Made by a program: the position numbers and the translations under genes
NCBI RefSeq assembly: GCF_003056355.1
Contig: NZ_PYVW01000022.1
Location: forward strand, 1-45,043
DNA: 45,043 nucleotides
Reading direction: 5' to 3'
From: Devosia naphthalenivorans
GTDB taxonomy: Bacteria; Pseudomonadota; Alphaproteobacteria; Rhizobiales; Devosiaceae
Notes under the pieces: model-generated
The model's input: only the letters and a program-made list of their open reading frames with translations
The model's database searches: none
What the model was told of the DNA's origin: nothing
In this document: one piece after another, positions 35,581-43,490 of the stretch
Numbering within the stretch: position 1 is the stretch's first letter
Layout of the letters: each line of letters starts with the position of its first letter

Positions 35581-36165
35581 TTAGCCCATCGCTCTGAACC
35601 AGTCGCGAATTGAAAGATGCAAACGAACCACTTCATCTTCAGCCAGAGGCTTGCAATGAGCAATCGGCCCTCGAAGAACATTTAAGGTGGCGGTCACTCT
35701 TTCAAGTGCTTTAACGTCCTGAAAGATCTCATTGAAGTCAGTCCAGTTGGATTTGATTATCTCGGACAACTCCCCAAAAGTTGTATAGTCAATCGCCTCC
35801 TGAGATCGCACCGAGACCCCAAACTCCTTTTCCTTCTTGCGCGTTGCCGCAACGTGATTTTTGACGCTATCCGGTACTTTCGCGTCCCACCATTGCTCGC
35901 CGTGCTTCTCAAAGAGCACATCGACAACAAGCGAACGAATAGAGTTCTCGAGGCAGTAAAAGACCCGATAATGTGCGCTCATTTCGGCTGCCTCGCGCCG
36001 AATTTTCTCCTCGAACTGTGGGTAATACGTCTCGTCAATCGTGTCCGTTGTCGGGGGGCGGTGGCCTAAATCTAGGTCATGCTCACGTTCTATTCGCTGG
36101 ATAGCAGCTTCAATGCTCAAGTTATTTAATGCGAAAAGCCGAAGCCGATGAACTTGGCTATTCAT
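35581..36165 (-). CDS. Swt1-type HEPN domain protein
   Basis: A 194-residue, all-helical protein. The HEPN RNase signature R-x4-H is Arg165 to His170 in LRGPIAHCKPL near the C-terminus. An earlier helix YCLENSIRSLVVDVL fits Swt1-type HEPN domains. HEPN proteins of this sort cut RNA in toxin or defence systems. It starts eight bases inside the DUF5343 gene, so the two are made together. The GC content here is about 43-50%, clearly below its surroundings, which points to transfer. An intact catalytic motif suggests activity. Confidence 0.82.
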   Translation of the reverse strand: MNSQVHRLRLFALNNLSIEAAIQRIEREHDLDLGHRPPTTDTIDETYYPQFEEKIRREAAEMSAHYRVFYCLENSIRSLVVDVLFEKHGEQWWDAKVPDSVKNHVAATRKKEKEFGVSVRSQEAIDYTTFGELSEIIKSNWTDFNEIFQDVKALERVTATLNVLRGPIAHCKPLAEDEVVRLHLSIRDWFRAMG

Positions 36166-36781
36166 CGGTCAAAAGGTTCGTTCTGATTGCAGAGAAAATA
36201 GCATTGTACACATTTACGTCGGTCGTCTCGGGCAGGTTGACGTTGATTGTGTAAGACAGTCGTAAGTCGTTCGATGATTTCGATTTTACCTCGTGCTTGA
36301 CTAAGGATTTGGAGGTATCCAGAGGAGTGACGTCAGCCCTCGCTTTGTCCTCTGCAGAGTCGAAGTCGGCTAGCTGCTTGCAGGCCTTGAAGCTCCCTAC
36401 AATTGCCGCGACTGTTCCGTCCCCTGGCTCCTTCCCGGTAATTTCGACAACGAGGTTTTTTAGTTTTTCGTCTGCAAGCGCGTGGGCGAACTCGTTTTTC
36501 TGGAAAATGTCCGCAAAGCCGTGCCGCATAGCTTCAGCCATTGCAGCGCCACTGCTATCAACATTGCGAAAGCGGGTGTAAATATCCGTTGGCGTCCCAT
36601 CGCTTTGGATGAACCCCAGCCTTTTAAGAAATGGAATGAATGGTCTCGCGCTGCCAGAGCCATAGCCTAGAACGGTGGCTTGGAAGTCTAGTGTATAGCG
36701 GGGCGGTACCTTTGCCTCCTGTATTTTTTCGAAGATCTTCCCTATCAGTCCAGTTGAATTAATGAATGGTGGCAATGCCAT
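36158..36781 (-). CDS. DUF5343 domain protein
   Basis: A 207-residue protein. Residues 1-140 match DUF5343: LPPFINSTGLIGKIFEKIQE, PFLKRLGFIQSDGTPTDIY and AMAEAMRHGFADIFQK. This region looks like paired winged-helix units, which suggests nucleic-acid or protein binding. The last 60 residues are hydrophilic. It is translated first in a two-gene unit with the HEPN protein (eight-base overlap) and could be its sensor, partner or antidote (inference). It faces the HNH gene across a 76-base shared region. Confidence 0.82.
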   Translation of the reverse strand: MALPPFINSTGLIGKIFEKIQEAKVPPRYTLDFQATVLGYGSGSARPFIPFLKRLGFIQSDGTPTDIYTRFRNVDSSGAAMAEAMRHGFADIFQKNEFAHALADEKLKNLVVEITGKEPGDGTVAAIVGSFKACKQLADFDSAEDKARADVTPLDTSKSLVKHEVKSKSSNDLRLSYTINVNLPETTDVNVYNAIFSAIRTNLLTDE

Positions 36782-36787
36782 ACCTAG

Positions 36788-36818
36788 CCCCCTAACCCGC
36801 GTTAGCGTACGTTAGGGC
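36788..36818. promoter_or_regulatory. CTAAC/GTTAG repeats in the shared divergent region
   Basis: Three half-sites lie here: CCCTAAC (36790-36796), GTTAG (36801-36805) and GTTAGGG (36811-36817). They form inverse pairs with 4- and 14-base spacing between the DUF5343 and HNH genes. This is a plausible operator, but a recombination remnant is also possible. Confidence 0.45.
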
Positions 36819-36857
36819 TGTAGTAGTGTAACCGTCTAGCCCAGTTGGTAACGATTG

Positions 36858-37769
36858 ATGACCTTCGGCGTCTTCATTCATCGCGCAGATTCAATCTATG
36901 ATGACAGCCCAGCAACTCAGTATCAATTTCCCAAATCCTATTTGGCCCGTGCCTCAGCCTGCGTGGGAGATTGGATCGTGTATTACGAGCCAGTGAAGGT
37001 ACGGGGCTCAAAGGGCTATTACGCCATAGCCCGTGTTTCCAGTATCGTGCCTGACCCAACAGCCACCAACATGTATTTGGCTCTGATGGAGCCGGGAAGT
37101 TATCTGGAGTTTCCCAACACCGTGCCGTTCGACGGCGGAGACGGTGTGCTTGAGAAGGGTTTGTTGAACGAGCAGGGCCGTATCTCCGGGCGGGCCCAAG
37201 CGGCCGTCAGGCCAATTTCTCCTCAAGATTTTGACCGTATTCTTGAGCGTGGATTGGCTGAGGATCGGCCGCTGTTACCTAGGGTTGGTGTGTTGGCCAC
37301 CACTCAGGATACGCCGTTTCAACTCGATGAAGGCCAAGCATCCTTTGTCTATGAGCAGGAGCGGCATCGCATTACTGCGATGACCACGCGGGTGGTGCGT
37401 GATCGGGTCTTTCGCAGGGTCGTGCTGCGCGCCTATGGCGAACGCTGCGCCGTGACCGGGCTCAAGTTGACCAATGGTGGTGGACGAGCGGAAGTTGACG
37501 CCGCCCATATTCGCCCTGTCGAGCAGAACGGACCAGATATCATCAATAATGGCCTGGCGCTGTCGGGCACAGCGCATTGGATGTTTGATCGGGGGCTGAT
37601 CGGCCTGAGCGATGATCTTGAGATCATCATTTCACGTCAGGTGAATGACCGGGAGGGCGTGGAGAGCCTGATCAACAAGACCGGACGTTTGATCGGCCCG
37701 CTAGCTTCACGTGACCGGCCGCATCCGGCATTTTTGGCTTGGCACCGGGAGAACTGCTTCAAGCAGTAG
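36858..37769 (+). CDS. HNH endonuclease with N-terminal reader-like domain
   Basis: A 303-residue two-domain nuclease. Residues about 190-260 are an HNH_2-type domain: CAVTGLKL, then the catalytic DAAHIRPV, NNGLALSG and HWMFDRG. The N-terminal part (1-105; FPKSYLARASACVGDWIVYY, GYYAIARV) looks like an EVE/PUA-type modified-base reader, seen in type IV-like modification-dependent restriction enzymes, but this is from pattern only. The ATG at 36858 is chosen over a TTG three bases before. Its GC (about 55-60%) differs from the DUF5343/HEPN pair. Confidence 0.85.
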   Translation: MTFGVFIHRADSIYDDSPATQYQFPKSYLARASACVGDWIVYYEPVKVRGSKGYYAIARVSSIVPDPTATNMYLALMEPGSYLEFPNTVPFDGGDGVLEKGLLNEQGRISGRAQAAVRPISPQDFDRILERGLAEDRPLLPRVGVLATTQDTPFQLDEGQASFVYEQERHRITAMTTRVVRDRVFRRVVLRAYGERCAVTGLKLTNGGGRAEVDAAHIRPVEQNGPDIINNGLALSGTAHWMFDRGLIGLSDDLEIIISRQVNDREGVESLINKTGRLIGPLASRDRPHPAFLAWHRENCFKQ

Positions 37770-37778
37770 AACTAGCCG

Positions 37779-38447
37779 TTAGGCCGTCCCGGGCAGGCCA
37801 GATGCCGCATCATAGACGCCCTTCAGTTGTACGGCCAACATCCCGCCTAGTAGGTCTTCCATAGCGGAAAGGTCCAGCTTTCCGTCCTTACAGGCGGCGT
37901 CTGCGGCGTCGAGAGCGGCGAAGTAAGGATTTCTGTTGCTGACGATCTGTTCCGGTATGGTTGGGTTGCCGGGTAGAATTGCCTGTAATTTGCAGCACAT
38001 CACCACGTAGGAGAGTGTTCGCGACGTGCGTCCGTTGCCGTCCGAGAAAGGGTGTATCCAGTTAAGCCGCCACATGATGTAGGCTGCCAGATGGATAGGT
38101 GACGCAGTTTCCCAATGCTCGTTCACATAGTCGCACATGTCCTCGACCAGCTCTGGAACGAGGTGAGCGCCTACCGGCTCATGGCTACTGCCGTCAATCG
38201 ATACACCGGCGGGCCTGAAGTTTCCGGCATAGGCGCTAATACCCCGTAGCGCCTCGCGCTGGAGTGCGAGGACGAGTGATACTCTGAGCTTGAAGCTTTT
38301 GCGCTCGATTGCGTCACGAACGACACTAAGCCCATAGTCATATTGCCGAAGGCCGTTCAGGGCCTCAGCTTGAGCCTTCTCGACGGCACCAGTGATCAGA
38401 TCGGCTTCAAGCGCTTTGCTGTGCCGCTGAGACAACTCCTCCGACAT
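37779..38447 (-). CDS. Fic family protein (toxin)
   Basis: A 222-residue single Fic domain. The full catalytic motif HPFSDGNGRTSR is at residues 132-143, with His132 intact, so transfer of AMP or another nucleotide to a target protein is predicted. The flap region GNFRPAGVSIDG lies at 75-86. No inhibitory helix is seen in the protein itself; a separate small gene 12 bases upstream fits the antitoxin role (class I arrangement). The target is unknown. Confidence 0.92.
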   Translation of the reverse strand: MSEELSQRHSKALEADLITGAVEKAQAEALNGLRQYDYGLSVVRDAIERKSFKLRVSLVLALQREALRGISAYAGNFRPAGVSIDGSSHEPVGAHLVPELVEDMCDYVNEHWETASPIHLAAYIMWRLNWIHPFSDGNGRTSRTLSYVVMCCKLQAILPGNPTIPEQIVSNRNPYFAALDAADAACKDGKLDLSAMEDLLGGMLAVQLKGVYDAASGLPGTA

Positions 38448-38459
38448 CAGCTTCTCCGA

Positions 38460-38654
38460 TTAGCTGCGCTTGAGCTCTTCTGTATGCAAGGTGGCGAGCC
38501 GCTCCGCCTGCTCATCGATCATGTCCCGGGTGATGTCGGAATTCTCGAAGGCTGTGTTGCCATAGGCGAAGCTACGACGCTGCTGTTCTTGCTGCTGCTC
38601 GGTCTGTGGAACCTTCTTGGCGGCTTCGATCAACGAATTGAGAGCGTCAGTCAT
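38460..38654 (-). CDS. Antitoxin-like protein upstream of fic
   Basis: A 64-residue helical protein (MTDALNSLIEAAKKVPQTEQ). Its position, size and the pattern SFAYGNTAFENSDITRDMID fit VbhA-type Fic antitoxins. Their inhibitory motif is (S/T)xxxE(G/N); here the corresponding stretch NTAFEN keeps the Glu-Asn but has Asn in place of Ser/Thr. It should block the ATP site of the Fic protein (inference). The ATG at 38654 is used; a longer frame has no support. Confidence 0.75.
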   Translation of the reverse strand: MTDALNSLIEAAKKVPQTEQQQEQQRRSFAYGNTAFENSDITRDMIDEQAERLATLHTEELKRS

Positions 38655-38764
38655 AAAGGGTCTCCAAATCAGGCTCAGTGCTATCTTGCACCACTGAACT
38701 CTTAATGTCGTGTATCGAAAATGGGTGCTGCTCAATTTTGTTGGGCGACCAGAGCTTTTTAAAG

Positions 38765-40570
38765 TCAGTCGTCGCCCATCTTCAACGCCTTGATGAAGGC
38801 TTCCTGCGGGATTTCCACCGAACCGAACTGGCGCATCTTCTTCTTACCGGCCTTCTGCTTTTCCAGCAGTTTGCGCTTGCGGGTGGCGTCGCCGCCGTAG
38901 CACTTTGCCGTCACGTCCTTGCGCATGGCGCGGACGGTTTCGCGGGCGATGATCTTGCCGCCGATGGCGGCCTGGATCGGGATCACGAACAGATGGGGCG
39001 GGATCAGCTCCTTGAGCTTTTCGCACATGATGCGGCCGCGTGATTCCGCAACGGTGCGGTGCACCAGCATGGAGAGGGCATCGACGGGCTCGGCATTGAC
39101 CAGGATGGAGAGCTTGACCAGGTCGCCGGGGCGGTGGTCGGCCAGGTGGTAATCAAAGCTCGCATAGCCCTTGGAGATCGATTTCAGCCGATCATAGAAA
39201 TCGAACACCACTTCGTTGAGCGGCAGATCGTATTCCACCATGGCCCGGGAGCCGACATAGGAGAGGTTCTGCTGGATGCCGCGGCGATCCTGGCAGAGTT
39301 TGAGGATCGAGCCGAGATATTCGTCGGGGGTGAGAATGGTGGCCTTGATCCAGGGCTCGCGGATTTCCTCGATCTTCATCACATCAGGCAGATCGGCCGG
39401 ATTGTGCAGCATGATCGTTTCGCCATTGGTCATGGCGACCTCGTAGACCACCGAAGGGGCGGTCGCGATCAGGTCGAGATTGAACTCGCGGGAGAGGCGC
39501 TCCTGGATGATTTCGAGGTGGAGCAGGCCCAAAAAGCCACAGCGGAAGCCGAAGCCGAGCGCGGCGGAAGTTTCCATTTCGAACGAGAAGCTGGCGTCGT
39601 TGAGGCGCAGCTTGCCCATGGCGGCGCGCAGCTCGTCGAAATCACTGGCATCGACCGGGAACAGGCCACAGAACACCACGGGCTGCGCCGGGCGGAAGCC
39701 GGGCAGGGCGGCCGCGGTGGGCTTTTTGTCTTCGGTGATGGTGTCGCCGACATTGGTTTCGGCAACTTCCTTGATCGAGGCGGTGAAAACGCCCAGCTCG
39801 CCGGGGGTCAGTTCCTTGACCTCCACCAGCTTGGGCGTGTTGACGGCGACGCGATCCAGTTCATAGACGGCACCCGAGGCCATCATGCGGATCTTCTGGC
39901 CCTTTTTCATGGTGCCATCGATGATGCGTACCAGCACGACGACGCCCAGATAGGTGTCGTACCAGCTATCGACCAGCAGGGCCTTGAGCGGGGCCGAGAT
40001 GTCGCCCTTGGGGGCGGGGAGGCGATGCACGATCGCTTCGAGCACGCCTTCGATGTTGAGGCCGGTCTTGGCGGAGATTTCGACAGCTTCGGAAGCGTCG
40101 ATGCCGATGACGTCCTCGATCTGGGTCTTGACGCGATCGACGTCGGCGGCGGGCAAATCGACCTTGTTGAGGACCGGGACGATCTCGTGGTTGGCGTCGA
40201 GCGCGTGGTAGACATTGGCCAGCGTCTGCGCCTCGACGCCCTGGGAGGCGTCGACGACGAGCAGCGAGCCTTCCACGGCCGCCATCGAGCGGGAGACTTC
40301 ATAGGCGAAGTCGACGTGTCCGGGCGTGTCGATGAGGTTGAGGATATAGGTTTCCCCATCCTTGGCCTTGTAGGACAGGCGCACGGTCTGCGCCTTGATG
40401 GTGATGCCGCGCTCGCGCTCGATATCCATCGAATCGAGCACCTGCTCCTTCATCTCGCGCAGGTCGAGCCCACCCGTGGTCTGGATCAGGCGATCGGCGA
40501 GGGTGGATTTGCCATGGTCGATATGGGCGACGATGGAAAAATTGCGGATGTGGGAAAGCGGCGTTGTCAT
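38765..40570 (-). CDS. lepA: Elongation factor 4
   Basis: LepA is the ribosome-bound GTPase (EF-4) linked to translation under stress and ribosome biogenesis. The G motifs are intact: [13 protein letters not shown] (about residues 14-26), [10 protein letters not shown] and DTPGHVDF. The EF-G-like domains and the LepA-specific C-terminal domain ([20 protein letters not shown]) follow. The ATG at 40570 ([12 protein letters not shown]) gives 601 residues, the standard length. It marks the right edge of the accessory block. Confidence 0.98.
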   Translation of the reverse strand: MTTPLSHIRNFSIVAHIDHGKSTLADRLIQTTGGLDLREMKEQVLDSMDIERERGITIKAQTVRLSYKAKDGETYILNLIDTPGHVDFAYEVSRSMAAVEGSLLVVDASQGVEAQTLANVYHALDANHEIVPVLNKVDLPAADVDRVKTQIEDVIGIDASEAVEISAKTGLNIEGVLEAIVHRLPAPKGDISAPLKALLVDSWYDTYLGVVVLVRIIDGTMKKGQKIRMMASGAVYELDRVAVNTPKLVEVKELTPGELGVFTASIKEVAETNVGDTITEDKKPTAAALPGFRPAQPVVFCGLFPVDASDFDELRAAMGKLRLNDASFSFEMETSAALGFGFRCGFLGLLHLEIIQERLSREFNLDLIATAPSVVYEVAMTNGETIMLHNPADLPDVMKIEEIREPWIKATILTPDEYLGSILKLCQDRRGIQQNLSYVGSRAMVEYDLPLNEVVFDFYDRLKSISKGYASFDYHLADHRPGDLVKLSILVNAEPVDALSMLVHRTVAESRGRIMCEKLKELIPPHLFVIPIQAAIGGKIIARETVRAMRKDVTAKCYGGDATRKRKLLEKQKAGKKKMRQFGSVEIPQEAFIKALKMGDD

Positions 40571-40672
40571 GAGGGTGCCTGTAGCAGAAGCCGGCAAGGG
40601 CGCAAAGATGGTTTCCGCAGGGTTAACCGCGCGTTTTGGCAACGCGGCGGGTGCTTTGTGCGTTCGAAAGGC

Positions 40673-41539
40673 ATGAAGATCGCCAGAGCCATTGTTGTCG
40701 CGCTGTTGTTGGGGCCGGTTGTGCCCGTTGCAGCGCAGGATTTTTTTGAGCCCATTCAGGACATGGTGGATGAGCTGACGGCAAAACCAGCGCCCCGGAA
40801 GGCGGTAGAGCCCCCGGCGGAGGAGGAGCCGCCGGTGCCACGGCCACGGCCGCCTAGCCTGCCGGAAACGCCGGAGGTTGAGGTGCCCGAGCGACCGGCG
40901 CCACCTGAGCAGCCCGCGGAAAATGAGGAGCCTGAACCCGAGGCCGAGCCGGCACCGCCGCCAGAGCCCGAACCCGATCGCGTCTATCAGGCGGCGTGTC
41001 CGGCGGTGATTGCCGGGTTGGTGGAAGCCGAGATGGCGCCGCCGCTGAGCGAGGGCGCTTGTGGGGAACAGTCCCCGCTGGTGGTCACGGCGGTGCTGAG
41101 CCGGGGGCGCATGGTGCCGCTATCGTCGCCGATCACCACCAATTGCCAGATGGCGAGCGCCTTGCCCGGCTGGGTGGAGGATGTGGATGGCTATGCCGGG
41201 GCGATGCTGGAGAGCCCGTTGGCGGAGATCACGACGGGCACCAGCTATATGTGCCGGCCGCGTAACGGCGGGGATGCCCAGTTTACCTCCGAGCATGGCT
41301 TTGCCAATGCGGTGGATGTGGTGGGCTTTACGCTCGAGGATGGGCGGAAAATTGCGGTGACGGAAAACTGGATGCCGGCAGCCGAGCCCGAGGGGCGGCT
41401 GCTGCGGCTGGCCCATGATGCGGCCTGCGGCAGCTTCATGACGGTGCTGGGCCCGGAAGCCAATGCCGAGCATAGCGACCATCTGCACCTCGACATGGGG
41501 TGCCATGGTCAAAGCTGCCGCGCCCGGATCTGCCAATAA
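40673..41539 (+). CDS. Extensin-like C-terminal domain exported protein
   Basis: A 288-residue exported protein. A signal peptide ([20 protein letters not shown]) is followed by a Pro/Glu-rich linker (about residues 45-105) and an extensin-like C-terminal domain (about 110-288) with several conserved cysteines and the end pattern [12 protein letters not shown], typical of a peptidase-like (LAS/M15-like) metal site. A cell-envelope role, perhaps in peptidoglycan, is possible. The ATG at 40673 is the only sensible start; the frame is open far upstream antisense to lepA. Confidence 0.9.
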   Translation: MKIARAIVVALLLGPVVPVAAQDFFEPIQDMVDELTAKPAPRKAVEPPAEEEPPVPRPRPPSLPETPEVEVPERPAPPEQPAENEEPEPEAEPAPPPEPEPDRVYQAACPAVIAGLVEAEMAPPLSEGACGEQSPLVVTAVLSRGRMVPLSSPITTNCQMASALPGWVEDVDGYAGAMLESPLAEITTGTSYMCRPRNGGDAQFTSEHGFANAVDVVGFTLEDGRKIAVTENWMPAAEPEGRLLRLAHDAACGSFMTVLGPEANAEHSDHLHLDMGCHGQSCRARICQ

Positions 41540-41568
41540 GCTCGTCAGCCCCGGAAGGGATGACGAGC
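41540..41568. terminator. Bidirectional hairpin between convergent genes
   Basis: GCTCGTCA (41540-41547) and TGACGAGC (41561-41568) form a perfect eight-base stem with a 13-base loop, between the extensin-like gene and the next minus-strand gene. No T-run follows. Confidence 0.5.
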
Positions 41569-41575
41569 GATGGGC

Positions 41576-42064
41576 TTATTGTGCTGATGTAGCCGGGGCT
41601 TCGGTGCCGACTGCTGGCGTTGCAGGTGGTTCGGTGCCCACAGCGCCGGCAGCGGGTGCGCTCGACTGGTAGATGCTGGCGACGGCCTCCACACCGGCAC
41701 GGTCGGCACTGCCTTCGGCGCAATCGGGCTCGGTCTTTTCGACATCGGCCTTGACCACGGCATAAGCCTTTTCGGCGGTCGGCGCGTCCATGGCGAGGGA
41801 GGTCTCGAGACGCTTCTGGTCGATTTCCATGCCCTTGATGACCCCATCGGCCAGCGAGATGGCGCAGATTTCGATCACGGCCTTGGTGGCATACATGCCG
41901 GTCAGCAGGTTTTGCTGCTTGGGCGTGGCATCGATGGGCGCTGCGGGATCGACGATCACTTCGCTGGCCGAAGGGGCAGGGCTCGCAGCGGGGGCGGCGT
42001 CCTGGGCGGTAGCGGCGCCGAGACCGGCGGCGAGAAAGACGAGCGCGGCGATGGGGCGGATCAT
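41576..42064 (-). CDS. Exported protein of unknown function
   Basis: A 162-residue protein with a signal peptide (MIRPIAALVFLAAGLGAATA) and an Ala/Pro-rich linker, then a helical core (LLTGMYATKAVIEICAISLA, KAYAVVKADVEKTEPDC) with two cysteines that could form a disulfide, and a low-complexity Pro/Ala/Thr tail. It is expected in the periplasm. I recognise no family. The ATG at 42064 gives the signal peptide its normal length. Confidence 0.75.
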   Translation of the reverse strand: MIRPIAALVFLAAGLGAATAQDAAPAASPAPSASEVIVDPAAPIDATPKQQNLLTGMYATKAVIEICAISLADGVIKGMEIDQKRLETSLAMDAPTAEKAYAVVKADVEKTEPDCAEGSADRAGVEAVASIYQSSAPAAGAVGTEPPATPAVGTEAPATSAQ

Positions 42065-42136
42065 GGGAGGCTCCGTTGAAGCGGGAAACATGCGTTGTCC
42101 CCCTTCAACGGCCTGATTATGGCCTCAGCACGGCGC

Positions 42137-42271
42137 TCAGTCGCAAACCGGATGGTGGACGGGCAAATCGGCCCAGTCGTGCACGCTCATCTGGTCAGGA
42201 TTGGCGGGTTCGCCGCCGTACTCGAACAAAGCGCCGAGCCAATGGGCGACGACGCGGAAGATCGTAGACAT
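42137..42271 (-). CDS. 44-residue microprotein with a strong ribosome binding site
   Basis: The frame from the ATG at 42271 to TGA at 42137 encodes 44 residues: MSTIFRVVAHWLGALFEYGG at the start, then a hydrophilic half with DQMSVHDWADLPVHHP. AGGAGG lies seven bases before the ATG, the strongest Shine-Dalgarno in the region. The first 20 residues could be an amphipathic or membrane-associated helix. It is divergent from the LysR gene. No family is known to me. Expression is likely but unproven. Confidence 0.6.
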   Translation of the reverse strand: MSTIFRVVAHWLGALFEYGGEPANPDQMSVHDWADLPVHHPVCD

Positions 42272-42377
42272 TTTGTCGCCTCCTTTCTGGGAAGTGTGAT
42301 CTCGTTCCATCTGTTTTCCGCCTTTTTAAGGCAGGCAGGCAATGGACAAGCTCTGCTCTCGGTTGTAGAAAATCTAT

Positions 42378-43289
42378 ATGAGCAAGGCATTTCCCATTCC
42401 GCTTAATGCCCTGCGTGCCATCGAGATCGTGGCGCGGCGCGGTGCCCTGGCGCCCGCAGCGGAAGAATTGGGCGTGACGGTTGGCGCGGTCAGCCAGCAC
42501 TTGCGCCGGGCCGAGGAGCGGCTGGGGGTGGAGTTGTTCGAGCGGACGTCGGCCGGCCTGCGGCCGCTGCCAGCGCTCAAGGCGGCGCTGCCGCAGCTCA
42601 GTTCCGGCTTCGCTGCGCTGCAGGACGGGCTTGCGGGTCTCAAGGGCACCGATGACGGGGTGCTCAACCTGACCGTTGGCAGCGTTTTCGCCTCGCGCTG
42701 GCTGATCTGGCGGATCAACAAGTTCACCGCGCTCCACCGCGATATCGAAGTTCGGCTCAATGTCACCGGCGCCATGCTGGATCTGGCGCGGCCCGATATC
42801 GATTGTGGGGTGCGCTATGGTTTTGGGCGCTGGCCGGGGGTCACCAGCCATCTGATCGGGGGCCGGGCCTATCAGCCGGTTTGTGCACCCAGCGTCGCCA
42901 AATCCATCACGGGGCCGGGGGATCTGGCGCATGTGCCGGTGATCCAGGATGAGACCACCATGCTCAGCTGGGACGCGTGGCGGGCGGAGATGGGCATGGA
43001 CCTGGGAGCACGCTTGAGCGGGCCGGTTTATTCCGATGCTTCGCTGGCGTTCGATGCGGCCATTTCGGAGCAGGGCGTGCTGATGGCGGCGGATATGATG
43101 AGCGCCGATGCGGTCAGCGATGGACGGCTGGTGCGGCCGTTCAATCATCCGATTGAGGGCGAGCAGGCTTATTGGCTGGTGACGGCGAATGGGCGGCGGG
43201 AGAACCGCAAGGTCAAGGCATTTCGGGAGTGGCTGGCGGTGGAAGTGCCGGCCAGTGTCGAGGGGTATGTGAACCAGTCGCGGGGGTAG
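42378..43289 (+). CDS. LysR family transcriptional regulator (GcvA-like)
   Basis: A 303-residue LysR-type regulator. The N-terminal winged helix is seen in PLNALRAIEIVARRGALAPA and LGVTVGAVSQHLRRAEERLG, and the C-terminal effector domain follows from about residue 90. The opening PIPLNALRAIE pattern places it near GcvA-type regulators, which control amino-acid genes. A same-strand FAD oxidoreductase gene lies about 200 bases downstream, so the regulator may control amino-acid catabolism. Confidence 0.93.
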   Translation: MSKAFPIPLNALRAIEIVARRGALAPAAEELGVTVGAVSQHLRRAEERLGVELFERTSAGLRPLPALKAALPQLSSGFAALQDGLAGLKGTDDGVLNLTVGSVFASRWLIWRINKFTALHRDIEVRLNVTGAMLDLARPDIDCGVRYGFGRWPGVTSHLIGGRAYQPVCAPSVAKSITGPGDLAHVPVIQDETTMLSWDAWRAEMGMDLGARLSGPVYSDASLAFDAAISEQGVLMAADMMSADAVSDGRLVRPFNHPIEGEQAYWLVTANGRRENRKVKAFREWLAVEVPASVEGYVNQSRG

Positions 43290-43347
43290 AGGGGTGATGG
43301 GATTTGGGGCGCAGGGTGGAGGGGATGAACACACGATTTTGGGGCTA

Positions 43348-43460
43348 GCCATCCCCCACCCTTGATCCCTCCCCGCAAGGGGGAGGGTGTCGACTGATGG
43401 GGCGGGGCGATCTCCCCCTCCGACAAAGATACCCCATTGGCGTGCGGGGGGAGGTCGTCT
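43348..43460. repeat. Degenerate family D inverted repeat
   Basis: Several inverse pieces lie between lysR and the oxidoreductase: CCCTCCCCGCAAGGGGGAGG (hairpin), CGATCTCCCCCTCCG, and an inverse end GCGGGGGGAGGTCGTC. It resembles the repeats at 4902-4949 and 44791-44939 but is more worn. Confidence 0.7.
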
Positions 43461-43490
43461 AGCCTTGGGTGGAAACCGGGTAGGGGCATC

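Noticed and set aside
36831..36857. TAGCCCAGTTGGTA, similar to a tRNA D-arm
   Set aside because: The bases after it cannot close a D-stem, and no anticodon or T-arm follows. It could be a relic of an integration site, but chance is as likely.
39059..40672. Very long open plus-strand frame in front of the extensin-like gene
   Set aside because: It is antisense to lepA, which has intact GTPase motifs; long opposite-strand frames are common in GC-rich genes. The extensin-like protein starts with its own signal peptide at 40673.
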